From NCBI GenBank assembly GCA_017442535.1, contig JAFRZL010000019.1, positions 1 to 48,110 of the forward strand: 48,110 bases of DNA, given 5' to 3'. The notes beneath the pieces were generated by a model. That model was not told where the DNA came from, searched no databases, and worked only from the letters and a program-made list of their open reading frames with translations. Both the position numbers and the translations under genes were made by a program. Origin of the DNA: Bacillota bacterium (GTDB taxonomy: Bacteria > Bacillota > Clostridia > Lachnospirales > Bianqueaceae). Of this stretch, positions 1 to 8,228 are shown piece by piece. The first letter of the stretch is position 1, and each line of letters opens with the position of its first letter.

Positions 1-524
1 GCGCCAACGGTTGCTTCTGTGAAAAAGCAACCGCTGGATTCAGTTTTTTGGAGAGATAAACGTCCGCCGGCGGTTGCCTCCGGCAAAAAGCAACCGCTGA
101 TTTCAGTTTTTTCGAGAGATAAACCTCTGTCAGCGGTTGCTTCCGGCAAAAAGCAACCGCTGAATTCAGGTTTTTCGAGAGATAAACCTCTGTCAGCGGT
201 TGCTTCTGTGAAAAAGCAACCGCTGGATTCAGGTTTTTGGGGAGATAAACGACCGCCGGCGGTTGCTTCCGGCAAAAAGCAACCGCTGGATTCAGTTTTT
301 TGGAGAGAAAAACGCTCGCCAGCGGTTGCTTCTGTGAAAAAGCAACCGCTGAATTCAGCTTTTTGGGGAGATAAACGTCCGCCGGCGGTTGCCTCCGGCA
401 AAAAGCAACCGCTGGATTCAGTTTTTTCGAGAGATAAACGACCGCCGGCGGTTGCCTCCGGCAAAAAGCAACCGCGGGATTCAGGTTTTTGGGGAGATAA
501 ACGTTCGCCGGCGGTTGCCTCCGG
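1..524. repeat. 63-bp tandem hairpin repeat, array 1
   Basis: Eight consecutive left arms GCAACCGC start at 27, 90, 153, 216, 279, 342, 405 and 468, an exact 63-bp step. Each unit also has a right arm GCGGTTGC. A right arm and the next left arm form a perfect hairpin, for example CAGCGGTTGCTT / AAGCAACCGCTG (12 bp) around an 8-nt loop. Between hairpins is a spacer with a T-tract and GAGAGATAAAC-like text. A degenerate right arm at 5-14 suggests the array continues left of the window. Because 63 is a multiple of three, frames stay open across the array, but no ribosome site precedes them and the matching frame has a stop in each unit of the related array at the window end, so I treat it as non-coding. 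From 525 to 608 only the leader of the next gene is seen. Confidence 0.95.
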
Positions 525-608
525 AAGTCCGTTGGCAGGGGTTGACCGGGCGGAGGATTTGTGATAGCATATCTTTGTAAGAAATCCATCAATAGAGAGG
601 GAGTCACG

Positions 609-2240
609 ATGAAAGCAATTGAATCTGGGTTTGTGCGGCTGGGCGGAGAGGCGTATGCGAGGGCCATCAAGAATTATGCCAGGCTGCATGATGTGTATTA
701 TCGGCCGGGCGTGATCGGGCGGGCGCCGCTCGCGGCTTTGCCGGACTGGCCGGGAGACTGGGAAGGGCGGACGATCCTGGCGCTTTCGCTGTATGCGCGG
801 GCGCTGCACACGTGGCCGGCGTTTCTGGACCGCATTGTGGAGGACGTAAGGAGCCGGTGCAACGGGGACGGATATCGCGGAGAAGTGGTGGATGAAGCGG
901 CGATCAGTGAGCAGATCTATCCGTCACACAGCTGGCTGATGCGCGGCTTGATCGAGTATTACCGGCTGACCGGGAAGGAAAGTGTGCTGGAGTGGATCCA
1001 TGAATTGCTGGATAAGCTTTTTTTGCCGGTGTATCCGCATCTGGACAACTATCCGCTCACCAAGGAGGACAGGCAGCGCGAGCAAGGCGGGGAAGCGGCC
1101 GGCACGATCAAAGGAAAGTTCCGCGAGTGGCGGCTTTCGAGCGATATCGGCTGCATTCTGATTCCGCTTGACGGCCTGACCGCGGCGTATGAGCTGACCG
1201 GGCGCGAGGACCTGCTGCCGCTGATTTACCGGATCATCGGGATCTTCCGCGCGACCGATCCGGTAGAAAGCCGGCTGCAGACGCATGCGTCCCTGACTTT
1301 TATGCGGGGGGTTCTGCGGCTGTGGAGGTTAACCGGGGACGGAGAACTGCTCCGTATGGCCGAAGATTTCTTCGCAAAATACAAGCTCTACGGTATGACC
1401 TGCTTCTGGGCGAATTTCAACTGGTTTATGCGGCCGTCGTGGACGGAGCCCTGTGCGGTGATCGATTCGTATATGCTGGCGCATCAGCTGTGGGAGGCCA
1501 CCGGACGGGCCGAATATCTGAACGACTCGCAGATGATTCTGTATAACGGATTTTACAGGGGACAGAGGCCGAACGGAGGCTTCGGGTGCGATCTGACCGG
1601 CGAGAGTGGCTTCCTGGAGACGCGCAGGCGCACGTACGAGGCCCGGTGGTGCTGCACGATGCGCGCGGGTGAGGGACTGAGCTATCTGGTGCGGACAGCG
1701 GTTTACGAGGATGGAGAGGCGCTTGTCTTCCCTGTCTTCTCGGACCTGGAGGCGGAGCTGCCCTGTGCGCGGATCGCAGAGCGCGCGGAGTATCCGGTGA
1801 ACGGCAGGGTCACGTTGACTGTTACGGAAGGGGACGGATCACTTAAGGAAATCCGGCTCTTCGCGCCGGAGCGCTGTGCGGACTTCGCGGTGAGCGTTAA
1901 TGGCGAGCCGGCCGGGATCCGTATCGCAGACGGATTCGTCCATCTGCAGGTGCGGCTTACAGCGGGGACCCGGATCCGCTACACCTTTACGCCCCTCCTG
2001 CATGCCGAGACTGTAACGAGCCGGGTTTACGAGGGCGGTCCGCGGCAGATCGTCGCTTACGGCTGCCGCATCCTCGGAGCGGACGGCGAATGTGGTGCGG
2101 CTGATCCCGGGGCTCTGGAACGAGTCTCGGACGAGGAGTGGAGATCCGACGCAACCGTCTGGCGCCCCATCGCGAACGCCTATCTGATGGAGAAAGAAGA
2201 TCTGGTGGAATCACGTTTCGGCATCATGTGGCCGGCTTGA
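609..2240 (+). CDS. GH127/DUF1680-type glycoside hydrolase (beta-L-arabinofuranosidase-like)
   Basis: The 543-residue product has no signal peptide and fits the cytoplasmic six-hairpin DUF1680/GH127 family, whose characterised members remove beta-L-arabinofuranose from glycans with a zinc-bound cysteine nucleophile. Visible here are the E-P-C motif (E280, C282) and the Cys pair in RWCCTMR (C348, C349), matching the Glu/Cys/Cys-Cys set of the family. Helical repeats fill the first 370 residues and a beta-rich domain follows. The ATG at 609 is chosen because GAGAGGGAG precedes it; an in-frame GTG at 561 has no comparable site. It is monocistronic, just downstream of a repeat array. The actual sugar is unknown; related GH families with the same fold are possible. 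Confidence 0.85.
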   Translation: MKAIESGFVRLGGEAYARAIKNYARLHDVYYRPGVIGRAPLAALPDWPGDWEGRTILALSLYARALHTWPAFLDRIVEDVRSRCNGDGYRGEVVDEAAISEQIYPSHSWLMRGLIEYYRLTGKESVLEWIHELLDKLFLPVYPHLDNYPLTKEDRQREQGGEAAGTIKGKFREWRLSSDIGCILIPLDGLTAAYELTGREDLLPLIYRIIGIFRATDPVESRLQTHASLTFMRGVLRLWRLTGDGELLRMAEDFFAKYKLYGMTCFWANFNWFMRPSWTEPCAVIDSYMLAHQLWEATGRAEYLNDSQMILYNGFYRGQRPNGGFGCDLTGESGFLETRRRTYEARWCCTMRAGEGLSYLVRTAVYEDGEALVFPVFSDLEAELPCARIAERAEYPVNGRVTLTVTEGDGSLKEIRLFAPERCADFAVSVNGEPAGIRIADGFVHLQVRLTAGTRIRYTFTPLLHAETVTSRVYEGGPRQIVAYGCRILGADGECGAADPGALERVSDEEWRSDATVWRPIANAYLMEKEDLVESRFGIMWPA

Positions 2241-2302
2241 CGCGCCTGACGGGGAATAAACTGTCCCCAACTCGCGGGCCTTTACCAATCCGGGCAAAAA
2301 GA

Positions 2303-2335
2303 AAACCGCTTGTTTTTGGCTTAAACAAGCGGTTT
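2303..2335 (-). terminator. Intrinsic terminator of tRNA-Trp
   Basis: A 13-bp perfect stem (AAACCGCTTGTTT, 2303-2315, with 2323-2335) and 7-nt loop are followed on the minus strand by TTCTTTTTG. It sits directly 3' of the tRNA gene and may also end transcription of the glycosidase gene from the other side. Confidence 0.85.
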
Positions 2336-2342
2336 GCGGAAG

Positions 2343-2415
2343 CAGGGGAAGAAGGACTCGAACCCGCGACATTCGGTTTTGGAGACCGACGTTCTACCAA
2401 CTGAACTATTCCCCT
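2343..2415 (-). tRNA. tRNA-Trp (anticodon CCA)
   Basis: The minus strand folds as a 73-nt tRNA: acceptor AGGGGAA pairs with TTCCCCT plus discriminator G, the anticodon loop reads CTCCAAA (CCA) within the GGT/ACC-flanked stem, and the T arm contains GGGTTCGAGTCC. The discriminator G is the usual one for bacterial tRNA-Trp. The 3' CCA is not encoded. It has its own promoter and terminator, so it is a single-gene transcription unit. Confidence 0.97.
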
Positions 2416-2432
2416 GGATCGATAACAACGAT

Positions 2433-2461
2433 ATTATACAGGGATTTGAACGTCTTGTCAA
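2433..2461 (-). promoter_or_regulatory. Sigma-A promoter of tRNA-Trp
   Basis: On the minus strand TTGACA (2461-2456) and TATAAT (2438-2433) are separated by exactly 17 bp, a perfect consensus, as expected for a stable RNA gene. Confidence 0.9.
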
Positions 2462-2526
2462 TACTTTTTTTGCAAAAAAAGCACAGCAGCTCACTCAATT
2501 TCTATCCGGAGGACCTCCCTGCGGGC

Positions 2527-2556
2527 TTGACAAAGCGCCGCGCCCTGTGCTACACT
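2527..2556 (+). promoter_or_regulatory. Sigma-A promoter of the serine hydrolase gene
   Basis: TTGACA (2527-2532) and TACACT (2551-2556) with an 18-bp spacer, 25 bp upstream of the ATG. AAAGGGG lies in between as the ribosome site. Confidence 0.7.
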
Positions 2557-2581
2557 CAAAAAAAAGAAAGGGGCTTTCACA

Positions 2582-3517
2582 ATGCAGACGGAATATTTAC
2601 GCGAATTTGTTGAATTGATGGACCGCGAACAGGTCCATATGTTCGGAATCGCCATTCAGAAGGGCGGCAAGCTGGTGGATGAGTACCGCTGGGAGCCGGA
2701 TGTACCCCATCAGCTGTATTCGATGAGCAAGAGCTATACTTCGATGGCGGTCGGTATCGCGATCGGAGAGGGACGCTTCGGGCTGGACGACCGCGTGGCG
2801 GATTTCTTCCCGGAGTATGATAAGGGCGATATCAGCGACCTGAAAAAGAAGACGACGGTCCGCCATCTTCTGACCATGGCGGCCGGGCACACGCAGCCTG
2901 TTCTGATGGGCGGACGCGCAGAGGAGCTGGTGAACAAGGACTTCAGGGATCCGACCGAAAATGACTGGGCCAGAGCCTTCCTCAAGGCGGAACCGGACCA
3001 TGAGCCGGGCACCAATTTTGTCTACGACAGCGGCTGCACCTATATGCTGGGCCGCATCGTGGAAAAAACTTCGGGCGAGGATACGCGCGACTATCTGGTT
3101 CCCAGACTGTTTGAGCCGCTTGGCATAGAGACGCCGGAGTGGGACCGCTGCCCGACAGGGCACTCGCTCTGCGGTTCCGGTCTGCACCTGCGGACCAAAC
3201 AGAGTCTGGCTTTCGGACAGATGCTGCTGCAGGGAGGCGAGTACGGCGGCAGGCAGCTGGTTCCCGCGGAGTGGGTCAAAGAGGCGACCACGTTCAAGAT
3301 CGCGACCGACCGGTGCGGTTTCTTCCCTGACAAGGCGCTCGGCTACGGCTATCAGTTCTGGATGGCCCGTCACGGCGCTTACCGCGCGAGCGGCGCTCAC
3401 GGGCAGGGGTGCTTCGTCGTTCCTTATCAGGACGCCGTGATCTGCTATAACGCGCACACGCCCAAGATGCAGACACTGCTGGAGGGCCTGTGGGACCTTG
3501 TGATCCCGAGGCTGTAA
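2582..3517 (+). CDS. Serine hydrolase, beta-lactamase class C / PBP4-like family
   Basis: The 311-residue protein carries the SxxK motif of penicillin-recognising serine hydrolases as S47-M-S-K50, a YDS triad replacing YxN, and an HGQG segment near the C terminus in the place of the KTG box. No signal peptide is seen, so it is probably a cytoplasmic esterase or amidase of the beta-lactamase superfamily rather than a periplasm-type beta-lactamase. It has its own promoter and a ribosome site (AAAGAAAGGGG). A longer member of the same superfamily is encoded at 8229-9677. The substrate cannot be read from the sequence. Confidence 0.85.
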   Translation: MQTEYLREFVELMDREQVHMFGIAIQKGGKLVDEYRWEPDVPHQLYSMSKSYTSMAVGIAIGEGRFGLDDRVADFFPEYDKGDISDLKKKTTVRHLLTMAAGHTQPVLMGGRAEELVNKDFRDPTENDWARAFLKAEPDHEPGTNFVYDSGCTYMLGRIVEKTSGEDTRDYLVPRLFEPLGIETPEWDRCPTGHSLCGSGLHLRTKQSLAFGQMLLQGGEYGGRQLVPAEWVKEATTFKIATDRCGFFPDKALGYGYQFWMARHGAYRASGAHGQGCFVVPYQDAVICYNAHTPKMQTLLEGLWDLVIPRL

Positions 3518-3535
3518 AAACTTTTCAAAAAACAC

Positions 3536-3564
3536 TTGCAAAATACCCCCTGAGGGTATATAAT
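3536..3564 (+). promoter_or_regulatory. Promoter with CsoR-type operator for the copper operon
   Basis: TTGCAA (3536-3541) and TATAAT (3559-3564) are 17 bp apart. The spacer and the first base of the -10 element are filled by ATACCCCCTGAGGGTAT (3543-3559), a pseudo-palindrome like known CsoR operators (GC-rich centre flanked by TA). The repressor gene is the first gene of the operon, so copper-relieved autorepression is the expected control. Confidence 0.8.
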
Positions 3565-3565
3565 C

Positions 3566-3600
3566 AGGCTGCAGAACAGATCTGCAGCCTCTTTTATCTT
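3566..3600 (+). promoter_or_regulatory. Leader hairpin upstream of csoR
   Basis: AGGCTGCAG (3566-3574) pairs perfectly with CTGCAGCCT (3582-3590) over a 7-nt loop and is followed by TCTTTTATCTTTT. It lies between the promoter and the csoR ribosome site (TTGGAGGG). It may be a weak intrinsic terminator or attenuator, or a transcript-stabilising stem. Confidence 0.45.
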
Positions 3601-3616
3601 TTGGAGGGATTTATCC

Positions 3617-3907
3617 ATGGAATCAGAACACAGACATAAACTCAGGCCGGAGGAGGAGAAGAAAGACCTGATCCGGCGCCTGAACCGCATCGAGGGCCAG
3701 ATCCGCGGGATCCGCCGCATGGTGGAGGAAGACGGCTACTGCACGGACATTCTGACGCAGGTCTCCGCCGCTACGGCCGCACTGAACAGTTTTAACAAGG
3801 AGCTTTTGGCCTGCCACATCCGGACCTGCGTGGTGCAGGATATTCAGGAGGGCCGCGAAGAGACGATCGATGATTTGCTCTGCACATTGCAGAAATTGAT
3901 GAAATAG
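3617..3907 (+). CDS. csoR: Copper-sensing repressor CsoR (DUF156)
   Basis: The 96-residue helical protein is a full-length member of the CsoR/RcnR (DUF156) family. The Cu(I)-binding Cys-His-Cys triad is present as C42, H67 and C71 (YCTD and ACHIRTC). Members are tetrameric, bind the operator when metal-free and let go when Cu(I) binds. A CsoR-like palindrome overlaps its own promoter. The copper ATPase gene follows 11 bp downstream, so the two form one operon. The triad favours Cu(I) sensing over the nickel or formaldehyde sensors of the same family. Confidence 0.93.
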   Translation: MESEHRHKLRPEEEKKDLIRRLNRIEGQIRGIRRMVEEDGYCTDILTQVSAATAALNSFNKELLACHIRTCVVQDIQEGREETIDDLLCTLQKLMK

Positions 3908-3918
3908 AGGGTGATTGG

Positions 3919-6492
3919 ATGGATCAGTATCAGGTAACGGGGATGAGCTGCGCGGCGTGCAGCGCCCATGTGGAGAAAGCTGTTTCCAAAGTGCCCGGTG
4001 TTTCCGCCTGTACGGTCAGCCTGCTGACCAATTCGATGACGGTGGAAGGAAGCGCTTCTGCCGAGGAGATCATTTCGGCGGTGGAGGCTGCGGGCTACGG
4101 TGCTTCGCTGAAAGGCGCGGAGGGTGAAGCGGGTGCTTCCGCACGGATGGCCGCGGATGAAGAGGCGCTTGCGGATCACGAGACGCCGGTGCTGAAGCGG
4201 CGGCTGATCGCTTCAGTGGGTTTCCTTGCGGTGCTCATGTATGTATCCATGGGGCACGGCATGTGGGGCTGGCCGCTGCCGGCTTTTCTGGCCGGTAATC
4301 ATGTGGCGATTGGACTAGTGCAGATGCTGCTTGCCGCCATTGTGATGGTGATCAACCAGAAATTCTTTATCAGCGGGACCAAAAGCGTACTGCACGGCGC
4401 ACCCAATATGGATACGCTGGTCGCCATGGGCTCGGCCGCGTCCTTCATCTATAGCCTGTATGCGCTTTTTGCCATGACAGGCGCGGTGAACCGCGGAGAC
4501 CACGCTGCGGCCATGAGTTATATGCATGAGTTTTACTTCGAGTCGGCGGCCATGATCCTGACGCTGATCACGGTGGGCAAGATGCTCGAAGCCCGCTCCA
4601 AGGGCCGTACGACCGACGCGCTGAAAAGCCTGATGAAGCTGGCGCCCCAGACGGCCGTGGTGATCCGCGGCGGAGCCGAGACCACGATCCCGGTGGCCCA
4701 GGTGCGGTTAGACGATGTCTTCGTGGTGCGTCCGGGTGAGAACATCCCGGTGGACGGCGTGGTGCTGGAGGGAGAGAGTGCGGTCAACGAGGCGGCGCTT
4801 ACCGGCGAGAGCATTCCCGTGGACAAAGCGCCCGGCGACCCGGTTTCGGCCGCGACCACCAATCAGTCCGGTTTTATGAGATGCCGTGCGACGCGGGTAG
4901 GCGAGGACACGACGCTTTCGCAGATCATCCGTATGGTGAGTGATGCGGCTGCGACCAAGGCGCCCATCGCCAAGATCGCGGACAAGGTTTCCGGTATTTT
5001 TGTTCCGACTGTCATCGGGATCGCGATCCTCGTGACGGTGATCTGGCTGCTCGCCGGGCAGACGGTCGGCTGGGCGCTCGCAAGGGGCATCTCTGTGCTG
5101 GTCATCAGCTGTCCCTGTGCGCTGGGGCTCGCGACGCCTGTAGCCATCATGGTAGGCAGCGGCAAAGGTGCGAGGAACGGCATCCTCTTTAAGACGGCGG
5201 TGTCGCTGGAGGAGGCCGGCAAGGCGCAGATCGTGGTGCTGGATAAAACCGGCACGATCACAAGCGGCGAGCCGCGCGTGACCGATCTCGTACCCGCGGT
5301 GGGCTTTACCGAGGCCGAGCTGCTTGATCTGGCTGCCGCACTCGAGTCGAAGAGTGAGCATCCTCTGGCCCGCGCGGTCATGCGGGAGGCTGCGGACCGC
5401 GGTCTGACGCCGCGTGAGGTCACGGAGTTCAGGGTCCTTCCGGGTAACGGCCTGGAAGCCGTATTGGACGGGCAGCAGATCTCCGCAGGCAACCGGCGCT
5501 TTATCGGACAGCTGAGTGAAACGGTCCTCCGCCAGGCCGAGGAGCTTGCCGGGCAGGGCAAAACGCCCCTCTTTTTCAGGCGGGGTGAGCGGCTGGCCGG
5601 TATGATCGCCGTGGCCGACGTGATTAAAGAGGACAGTCCGCAGGCGATCCGCGAACTGCGTGCGATGGGGATCCGCGTCGTGATGCTGACCGGTGACAAC
5701 GAGCGGACGGCCCGCGCCATCGGAGCGCAGGCCGGCGTGGACGAGGTCATCGCCGGGGTGCTGCCAGACGGCAAAGAGGCCGTGATCCGTGAACTGCAGC
5801 AGCACGGCAAAGTCGCGATGGTCGGCGATGGGATCAATGATGCCCCGGCCCTCACCCGCGCGGACATCGGGATCGCGATCGGCGCCGGCACGGATGTCGC
5901 GCTGGATGCGGCCGATATTGTCCTCATGAAAAGCCGCCTGAGCGATGTTCCCGCCGCGATCCGCCTGAGCCGCGCGACGCTCCGGAATATCCACCAGAAC
6001 CTGTTCTGGGCCTTTTTCTACAACATCATCGGGATACCGCTCGCCGCAGGAGCCCTCTATCCCGCCTTTAAGCTCAAGCTGAACCCGATGTTCGGCGCCG
6101 CCGCCATGAGTCTGTCGAGCTTTTTCGTGGTGACCAACGCCCTGCGGCTGAACCTTTTCGACATGTACGATGCCACTAAGGACAAGCCGTTAAAAAAACA
6201 GGCTATGCTGCCTGAACAATCACTGACACTGGACGGATCCACTGATCCGACGCAAATAAACAATCAACAGGAGGAAAAAACAATGACCAAGACGATGAAG
6301 ATCGAAGGTATGATGTGCATGCACTGCGAAGCCAATGTCAAGAAGGCGCTGGAGGCCCTGGAGGGCGTGGAGAGCGCCGCAGTGAGCCACGTGGAGGGAA
6401 CGGCTGTCGTCACCCTCAGCAAGGACGTGGACAACGAGACCCTGACCAAGGCTGTCGTGGACAGAGGCTACGAGGTCAAGGAGATCGCGTAA
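3919..6492 (+). CDS. copA: Copper-exporting P1B-type ATPase with C-terminal CopZ domain
   Basis: The 857-residue protein pumps Cu(I) out of the cytoplasm using ATP. In order: N-terminal heavy-metal domain with GMSCAACS (C11, C14), eight-helix P1B membrane core, actuator TGES, CPC metal site (C398-P-C400), phosphorylation motif DKTGT (D442), the SEHPLA histidine motif, GDGINDAP, and then a second heavy-metal domain with MMCMHC at the C terminus. A hydrophilic linker of about 30 residues precedes the last domain. It follows csoR by 11 bp. The unusual point is that the linker DNA contains a complete ribosome site and ATG in frame, so the last 69 codons can also be translated alone as CopZ. Confidence 0.95.
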   Translation: MDQYQVTGMSCAACSAHVEKAVSKVPGVSACTVSLLTNSMTVEGSASAEEIISAVEAAGYGASLKGAEGEAGASARMAADEEALADHETPVLKRRLIASVGFLAVLMYVSMGHGMWGWPLPAFLAGNHVAIGLVQMLLAAIVMVINQKFFISGTKSVLHGAPNMDTLVAMGSAASFIYSLYALFAMTGAVNRGDHAAAMSYMHEFYFESAAMILTLITVGKMLEARSKGRTTDALKSLMKLAPQTAVVIRGGAETTIPVAQVRLDDVFVVRPGENIPVDGVVLEGESAVNEAALTGESIPVDKAPGDPVSAATTNQSGFMRCRATRVGEDTTLSQIIRMVSDAAATKAPIAKIADKVSGIFVPTVIGIAILVTVIWLLAGQTVGWALARGISVLVISCPCALGLATPVAIMVGSGKGARNGILFKTAVSLEEAGKAQIVVLDKTGTITSGEPRVTDLVPAVGFTEAELLDLAAALESKSEHPLARAVMREAADRGLTPREVTEFRVLPGNGLEAVLDGQQISAGNRRFIGQLSETVLRQAEELAGQGKTPLFFRRGERLAGMIAVADVIKEDSPQAIRELRAMGIRVVMLTGDNERTARAIGAQAGVDEVIAGVLPDGKEAVIRELQQHGKVAMVGDGINDAPALTRADIGIAIGAGTDVALDAADIVLMKSRLSDVPAAIRLSRATLRNIHQNLFWAFFYNIIGIPLAAGALYPAFKLKLNPMFGAAAMSLSSFFVVTNALRLNLFDMYDATKDKPLKKQAMLPEQSLTLDGSTDPTQINNQQEEKTMTKTMKIEGMMCMHCEANVKKALEALEGVESAAVSHVEGTAVVTLSKDVDNETLTKAVVDRGYEVKEIA
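6283..6492 (+). CDS. copZ: CopZ-like copper chaperone, internal start within copA
   Basis: This 69-residue reading frame is the in-frame tail of the copper ATPase gene. AGGAGG at 6269-6274 lies 8 nt before the ATG at 6283, ideal for initiation and far better than chance. The product is a complete heavy-metal-associated domain with MMCMHC (C12, C15) and matches stand-alone CopZ in length. Free CopZ normally carries Cu(I) to CopA. Whether both forms are made is inference. An alternative is that copA and copZ were separate genes, and loss of a stop joined them while the old ribosome site stayed. Confidence 0.65.
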   Translation: MTKTMKIEGMMCMHCEANVKKALEALEGVESAAVSHVEGTAVVTLSKDVDNETLTKAVVDRGYEVKEIA

Positions 6493-6514
6493 GACGCGGT
6501 TTATCCGGACAGTT

Positions 6515-6566
6515 TACCCCCGGAGAGGTAATGGGATCCCATCACCTGCCCGGGGGTATTTGTATA
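6515..6566 (+). terminator. Terminator of the copper operon
   Basis: TACCCCCGG (6515-6523) pairs with CCGGGGGTA (6550-6558). The stem continues inward through AGGT / ACCT and ATGGG / CCCAT. TTTGTATATCTGTTT follows. It lies 22 bp after the copA stop. From 6567 to 6671 nothing else is seen. Confidence 0.75.
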
Positions 6567-6671
6567 TCTGTTTGACTTGTAAAGCAGATGCGGACTAATT
6601 TTTCAGGAGAAGCTTACCGGCCAGCGGATCAGCAATCACGGCACACTGAAGAGCGTTACGTTAATGAGGGC

Positions 6672-8195
6672 TCATACGAACCGGCAGACATGGTCTACAG
6701 CGATGTCCGAGAAACCATAGGCCTCGGCCTTGGTCATCCGGCCGTTGCAGATATCGTGGATGTCGGAGAGCATCTCGCGGCCCATCTGCTGATAGGTTTT
6801 CTCGCCGGTGATGATGGGGGACAGATCTACATCCATGTTATCGTCCATCCATTGGAAGGTGCGGCCATTCGCCGTTACCTTGAGCACCGGAACGATCGCG
6901 TTGCCCGTGGGGGTCCCGCGGCCGGTTGTAAAGATAATGGCGTTGCAGCCGCCGGCCACCATGGAGGTGACAGATGAAATGTCAAACCCGGCGGTATCCA
7001 TGACCAGTGCTCCTGTTTTGGTGGGGCGTACGGCCTGCTCCAGCACTTCCGTGATCGGGCGGGTGCCGCCTTTGCGGATACAGCCGAGGCTCTTTTCGTC
7101 CAAGGTGGAGAGGCCGCCGGCCTTATTGCCCGGCGTAGGCTGCCCGGCGCGGCAGTCCTGCCCGGCCGCGAGCAGATGCTCTTCATAATCCTGGCAGACG
7201 CGGATGATTTCATTATGGATGCGCGGCGTTGCAGCGCGCTTGGCCACAACATGTTCGCCGCCGATCCATTCGATCGATTCGCTCATCATGGTGGAGGCGC
7301 CGAGGTCGACCAGAAGGTCAGAGAGCTCGCCCACGGCGGGATTGCTCGCGAGGCCCGAGGTCGCGTCAGAGCCGCCGCATTCGATCCCCAGGAGAAGCTC
7401 CGAGATATCACAGAGCTCCTTGGGCTGCATCGCGGCCTCAGCCGCCATTTCACGCGCCGCGCGGGTCGCTTTTTCGATGGTCTTGAGCGTGCCGCCTTCC
7501 TCCTGGATGCCGAAGGAAACGACGGGCTTGGAGGTCATCTTCTGAATCTTTTCGCGCAGCTGGCGGTGACCGACGGTCTCACAGCCCAGGCCGATGATGA
7601 CGACGCCATAGACATTCGGATTGCACGCAAAGCCGGTCAGGACTTTCTGGCTCATAGCCGTGTTGGCGGCGACATCCGAGCATCCGGTGTTGAAGACGAT
7701 ATTGACGGCGCCGCGGACCTGACTCGCCACGATGCGGGCGCTTTCACTGCCGCAGACGCAGGAAGGCAGAATCAGGACGTGGTTGCGGATACCGGCACGG
7801 CCCTCGGCCCGCTTATAACCCCAGAAACGCATTTTCACGCGCTCCGGATCCTCGGGATCGATCGTGGGAACGATATAATCCCCGTCCTCTGTGGGCTCGG
7901 GCACGTATTCGCTCGCATAATCACGGGGAACGCTGTAGAGATTCCGGTCCCAGACCAGGCCGCCGCGCGGGACGGGAGCAGTGGTCCGTCCGATCAGCTC
8001 ACCGTATTTGATGACTTCGTCGCCCTCGGCAAGGTCCGTCAGCGCCGCTTTGTGGCAGTAGGGGATATCGGTGACAGCTTTGACGCTCAGCCATTCATCA
8101 CCGTTCCGGTAGATGACGTCGGAGCCGGCCGGCACGTCCGTCACACAGGTCACGACATTGTCGCGGGGGTCCAACAGCAGTGCGTTGATTAACAT
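6672..8195 (-). CDS. UxaA-family sugar-acid dehydratase, SAF and catalytic domains fused
   Basis: The 507-residue protein has an N-terminal SAF domain (about residues 1-90) joined to the altronate/galactarate dehydratase catalytic domain. The family uses Fe(II) or another divalent metal to remove water from aldonic or aldaric acids, giving 2-keto-3-deoxy acids. Conserved blocks visible are the GIRNHVL segment, ECGGSD, a PGNKAGG-LSTLDEKSLGC stretch and GRGTP. AGGAGG precedes the ATG. It is the last gene of a three-gene minus-strand run after VanZ and a serine hydrolase. A split paralogue is encoded at 14586-16092. Substrate unknown; altronate, galactarate or sulfolactate-type substrates are all within the family. 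Confidence 0.88.
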   Translation of the reverse strand: MLINALLLDPRDNVVTCVTDVPAGSDVIYRNGDEWLSVKAVTDIPYCHKAALTDLAEGDEVIKYGELIGRTTAPVPRGGLVWDRNLYSVPRDYASEYVPEPTEDGDYIVPTIDPEDPERVKMRFWGYKRAEGRAGIRNHVLILPSCVCGSESARIVASQVRGAVNIVFNTGCSDVAANTAMSQKVLTGFACNPNVYGVVIIGLGCETVGHRQLREKIQKMTSKPVVSFGIQEEGGTLKTIEKATRAAREMAAEAAMQPKELCDISELLLGIECGGSDATSGLASNPAVGELSDLLVDLGASTMMSESIEWIGGEHVVAKRAATPRIHNEIIRVCQDYEEHLLAAGQDCRAGQPTPGNKAGGLSTLDEKSLGCIRKGGTRPITEVLEQAVRPTKTGALVMDTAGFDISSVTSMVAGGCNAIIFTTGRGTPTGNAIVPVLKVTANGRTFQWMDDNMDVDLSPIITGEKTYQQMGREMLSDIHDICNGRMTKAEAYGFSDIAVDHVCRFV

Positions 8196-8228
8196 GGGAA
8201 ATGACCTCCTGAAAGTGATATGATCTGA

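Noticed and set aside
19..564. Open frame giving a 21-residue repeat protein in array 1 (and similar frames across arrays 2 and 3 on both strands)
   Set aside because: The frames stay open only because the unit is 63 bp. No ribosome site precedes them, both strands are open, and array 3 has stops and 62-bp units in the corresponding frame.
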